DNA from: Lutjanus erythropterus
Lineage: Eukaryota; Chordata; Actinopteri; Lutjaniformes; Lutjanidae
DNA length: 64,000 nt
Assembly (NCBI GenBank): GCA_020091685.1
Contig: CM034599.1
Span: 6,666,836-6,730,835, forward strand
Direction: 5' to 3'
A model generated the notes under the pieces. It was not told the DNA's origin. It saw nothing but the letters and a program-made list of their open reading frames with translations, and did no database searches. Both the position numbers and the translations under genes were made by a program. Below, piece by piece: positions 60,531 to 64,000 of the stretch; within the stretch, counting starts at the first letter, position 1; every line of letters begins with the position of its first letter.

Positions 60531-61838
60531 AGTGTTCCTTTCACATGCCAGCAATTAGTCAGTACCAGTGGGTGTCATCTTGACTATTCTCACGCATGAT
60601 GAATTCATTGTGATTAATGCAAATATAAAACAATTTTAAGTGCTCACTGACCACTTACAAACATTTGACCTTAACTATTCTGCTATCGATCAGTTGCACT
60701 GATTGTTTTTCTTGCGTTCATTGAGACCATTCCTCTCTTTGCCAATATTCCTCCTCCTGCACGATGACATTGAACATGCGCCGGGTTGAGCTCACATGGG
60801 AGTGGAGGGTTAGCAACAAGTCAATAACCGAAACACAGCCGAGCAGTGAAGGTTGTGGAGGTGTTGTATGCGCGGCGACTGCTAAATGTGGATCTACCTG
60901 TGTGCATTAGTGCACTTGCATGGCGATGGAGGCTCCAGTAGTCTGTTACGAGGCCTAGGTATTCCTCCTCTACCTCATTAGTGCTGATTTACGCCACAGC
61001 TAGGTGAAAGCAGGCAGGATGGACCTCCCACCTCCCCCACACACTCACACACACGCTGCCCTGCACTCCCCCCCTTCTCTCCTCTTTCCCTATCTCTCTC
61101 CTTCTCATTCTCCTGCCGCGCACAGACAATGGGGCCCTGGAGAATACCGGCTTGTGCTGAATTATTCAAATCAGCAGTGGCAGCAAGCCGGAGAGCAAAG
61201 GAGAGAGGCAAGGAGGTAGAGGAGAGAAAGGGGGAGCTGTAAAGTGAGAGAATGCAGGATGATGGGATGAGGATGTGGAGGGAGAGAGGAAGAGGAGGAT
61301 GGAGAGAAAAGGCATTGTAGAAGTGGTGGATCTCGTTGTCTCTGCATGCAAATCGCCTCTTGCTCCTCTTTCCCTCCCTCTCTATGAGTCACCCCCTGCC
61401 CTTCACTGCTTCATTAATACACATCTGTACCCCGGCCCTCCCCTCCACCTCCTTCCTCTGCTCTATCCCAGTGATGAGGAAGAGAGAAACAGAAGAGTGG
61501 GGGAAGGAGGAGGTGGTGGTGGTGATGGTGGGAGGGTGGGAGGCGGGTAGGCGCTCGACAGCAGCAGCGGCAGCACGCTGTTGGCAGGAGGAGAATGTGC
61601 CGGTAATTAGCCAGCACCGGTACAGACGAAAAAACCCAGGAAGGAGAAAGGAGAAGAAGAGGATGGGAAAAAAGAGCAAAGCTCTGAAAACAAGCCTCCT
61701 GCCAGGCTAAACTCCCCAGAGGCGAGACCTGGACATGTCGGTGTGCAGTCTGGGAACAAAGGAAGAAGAGGAGAGCTGGGGAAAAGATGGGAGGCTGAAG
61801 AGTGGGCCCATGACAGCACCTGCAGAGATGGAGAATCT

Positions 61839-61879
<41 letters not shown>

Positions 61880-62015
61880 TGCAGGCATGTCAGCATTATT
61901 TTCTTGTGATTGTGTATGCCTCTCGGTGAAGGATGCCTTCAGATGCACAGATACAAGATTCATCACCAGCATGTCTACCTCAGACTGCAACAGCTATGTT
62001 TTTTATGCTGTATAT
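60531..62015. other. Gene-free region with GC-rich non-repetitive block and GT run
   Basis: 60760-61010 and 61105-61650 are non-repetitive, moderately GC-rich and contain ATTA/TAAT cores ('gaattattcaaatcagc', 'ggtaattagcc'). A GT run lies at 61842-61880. No splice-bounded frame is convincing. Confidence 0.5.
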
Positions 62016-62550
62016 TTAACAGAGAAATTTGTAATATATTTACTATAATAAAACATTAAATGACCATGATGTGTCATCAGAAGTTGAAATACTCATTTCT
62101 CTGACAACAACACTACAGCCGCGGCGTCCCACTTTGAGATTTCTATTCCGGTCCGGAATAACTGTTTTTGTTTTTCTGTTTTTTTCACGTTAATTAGAGC
62201 TCAGATTAACGCAGAATGTTCACAGAATTAATAAGTGTCTAGCAAGTTTATGATTCATAAGAAATCGTTAATAATCTTGTAAAATTGAAAAATATGTTCA
62301 TGGAATCTGGCAGATATGGAGACAGTCAGCCACTAAACTCCAGCTTAAGAGTGTGTATTTTCAGAGCAGTGTGCTTTTGTTTTCAGGATAACAGGCTTAA
62401 CTTTGCATTGACAGACAAATGACAGTTATAAACAGCCGATCAACTTACAGTGGAGGACTCATCCTCGCTTGGTATTGTCAATTTACGATATTGCACGCCT
62501 ATTTAATATACAGTCTATGGCTCCAACTCATTATTTGGACTGCTCCTTTA
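62016..62550 (+). mobile_element. Copy of the 37615-38531 transposon family
   Basis: Left end 'ttaacagagaaatttgtaat', right end 'ctgctcctttaa'. The interior 'taaatgaccatgatgtgtcatcag', 'tctctgacaacaacactacagccgc' and 'gtgtattttcagagcagtg' match 24070-24250 and 8285-8400. Confidence 0.7.
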
Positions 62551-62769
62551 AAGCAATCTTCAAAATTACAAAGTGATTCTCCTGGTGAGACGGGATCCTC
62601 CAGTACCGGCTGCTTGTCTAAATCCATGTGTGTGTACTCAGTGAGGCTGCACCATATATACAGCATCATATATATTTAGACAAAAATCCAACAGAGGCCA
62701 AGGTTCTGTTATTAGGAAAGCCATGCACGACTTAATTTATAATTCATACAATTCATTTGAAAGAGCGCT

Positions 62770-63040
62770 GAAAATCTATACTCAAGTAGACATACTGTTA
62801 CTATGTCTAAAATTACTGGAATATTACTCAACTACCTGTAAAACTACTGGTGTTAAGTAAAAGTACAAAGTATTCCTCTCAGAAACTACTCAGAGTAATA
62901 GTTACTTTTTAACCGTTGATGTTTAATGCATTATCAGTGGCAGGTATTCAGTCTTCTAAATTACTCCCAGCTCCTGCTCTGCTCTGATAAGTGGTCACAG
63001 TCACCTCTCCAAACCTGTGCCTGCTGCAGAGTTTTCTTTT
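62770..63040 (+). repeat. Dispersed repeat, pair with 11735-12020
   Basis: Same order of blocks as the copy near the left end of the window, with scattered substitutions and a short insertion (taagtaaaagtacaaag). Confidence 0.7.
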
Positions 63041-63254
63041 TTCAAAATCCAATTTTATGGTTTTCATTGGCGCGTTTGAAATAGGATAGTCTCATTGGCT
63101 ATAAAATGCAGATGAAAGGTTTGGATATTAAAATTCGAATCGTAGGCCACTCAGTAATGAAATATGATTTTAAAAGTAGTGAAGTACATTACATAGTGTA
63201 ATGCATACTACGTTTTATTGAAATACTTTCAGGGCTTTTTAAACAACTCAATCA

Positions 63255-63612
63255 GCTCTAGAGCTGCAATGATGCAACCAGTTGATCAGTTGCTCAACAT
63301 GAAATGTTTTGGCAACTATTTAAATACTTGATTGAATCATTTTACTCTTTTTTTTTTTGAGCAAAAAAAAATCCCTGGTTTTAGCCTCTCATATGAGAGG
63401 ATTTGAATCTTTTAGTGTGTATGATAGAAAACTGGATATCTTTGGAGTTTTGAATGTTGATCAAATAAAACAAGCTATCTGAATTCATCACCTGTGGTAA
63501 AGTATAACAGCATTTTCCCAAAATTTTTTATATTACATAAACCAAACAATTCAGTTTATTAATGAGAAAATAATCAGCAGATTAAGTGATAACAAAAATA
63601 ATCCTTAGTCCT
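63255..63612 (-). mobile_element. Full-length reversed AATCGATT-family element
   Basis: Begins 'agagctgcaatgatgcaacc' and ends 'taagtgataacaaaaataatccttagt'. The second half is the reverse complement of the forward copies ('ttcagtttattaatgagaaaataatcagcag', 'aaaacaagctatctgaattcatcacc'). It shows that the forward copies are half-elements of a longer inverted-end unit. Confidence 0.6.
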
Positions 63613-64000
63613 CATTCACATTCAGAAATACTCAAACAAAATCAAACAATTGGTTGAAACCTAAGTCCTGCCTTTCACGAGGCAGCTAGCCAGTCATACT
63701 TGAGGATACTAGGGTGGCAATTAGGATGGCCAATCAGATTTCAGGAGTGGTCAGTGTATTAAGTAAGTCAATAAAACCATGGTAAGTTGCCACTGTACAA
63801 GTAAAATGACAGACTTGAAAATGACCTAATTACAGTCATTTCAGTTGCTGTACTTTATTTTCACTCCTGTTCATGAGCAACGTAGTTACATAGCAACATA
63901 ATAGCTCATGAGTAATGATTTCTGGTGACGGTGTTGGTATTTGAATTGTCATTTACGTTACAGCAGCTTCAAACATGACTCAGCTAATCGTCCTGCACCA
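63613..64000. other. Unannotated window end
   Basis: AT-rich sequence with short similarity to the 12440-12520 stretch ('gtacaagtaaaa.tacag.cttgaa'). No gene seen. Confidence 0.5.

Noticed and set aside
61414-61990. Overlapping minus-strand frames of 160 and 127 codons
   Set aside because: Driven by CT/CA-rich low-complexity DNA (HTHTHT, SSSSP). No domain seen.

Overview
The window is vertebrate nuclear DNA, almost certainly from a teleost fish and probably a spiny-rayed one. It has spliced genes with GT-AG introns, AT-rich intergenic DNA, long CA/GT microsatellites, and many short inverted-repeat transposons of types common in percomorph genomes. There are no bacterial operons, and I saw no rRNA, tRNA or CRISPR array.

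Three protein-coding genes can be named. (1) Positions 96-6453 (+) hold the last six coding exons of tcf7l1, a TCF/LEF HMG-box factor of Wnt signalling; its 5' half lies outside the window. (2) Positions 17620-23146 (+) hold a complete four-exon tgoln2 (TGN38/TGN46-type trans-Golgi protein) with a 22-unit lumenal repeat and a tyrosine sorting signal in its tail. TCF7L1 and TGOLN2 are also neighbours in human, so this is a conserved block, although from memory the human pair is convergent while here both genes are on +. (3) Positions 28145-28690 (-) hold a one-exon atypical dual-specificity phosphatase closest to DUSP18/DUSP14.

A CpG-rich exon ending at 31542, with further splice-bounded pieces at 34409, 34761-34846 and 36201, may be a fourth, unrecognised transcript (+ strand). 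Its coding status cannot be decided because more than one reading frame stays open across the joins.

From about 36.5 kb to the end I recognise no gene. This stretch mixes transposon copies, microsatellites, an A-rich degenerate tandem array (42.7-43.3 kb) and several non-repetitive blocks that look like conserved regulatory DNA. Across the window I could delimit several non-autonomous DNA transposons by their own termini: a hAT element with an exact 8-bp target duplication (5110-5778), a TTAA-ended element with perfect 19-bp terminal repeats (37615-38531), a hairpin MITE (52859-53141), a TA-ended 1.4-kb element (59102-60530), and one clear nested insertion (about 23963-24445). No undescribed molecular system is evident. 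The most useful leads are the possible fourth transcript, splicing signals in tcf7l1, and the higher-order repeat in tgoln2.
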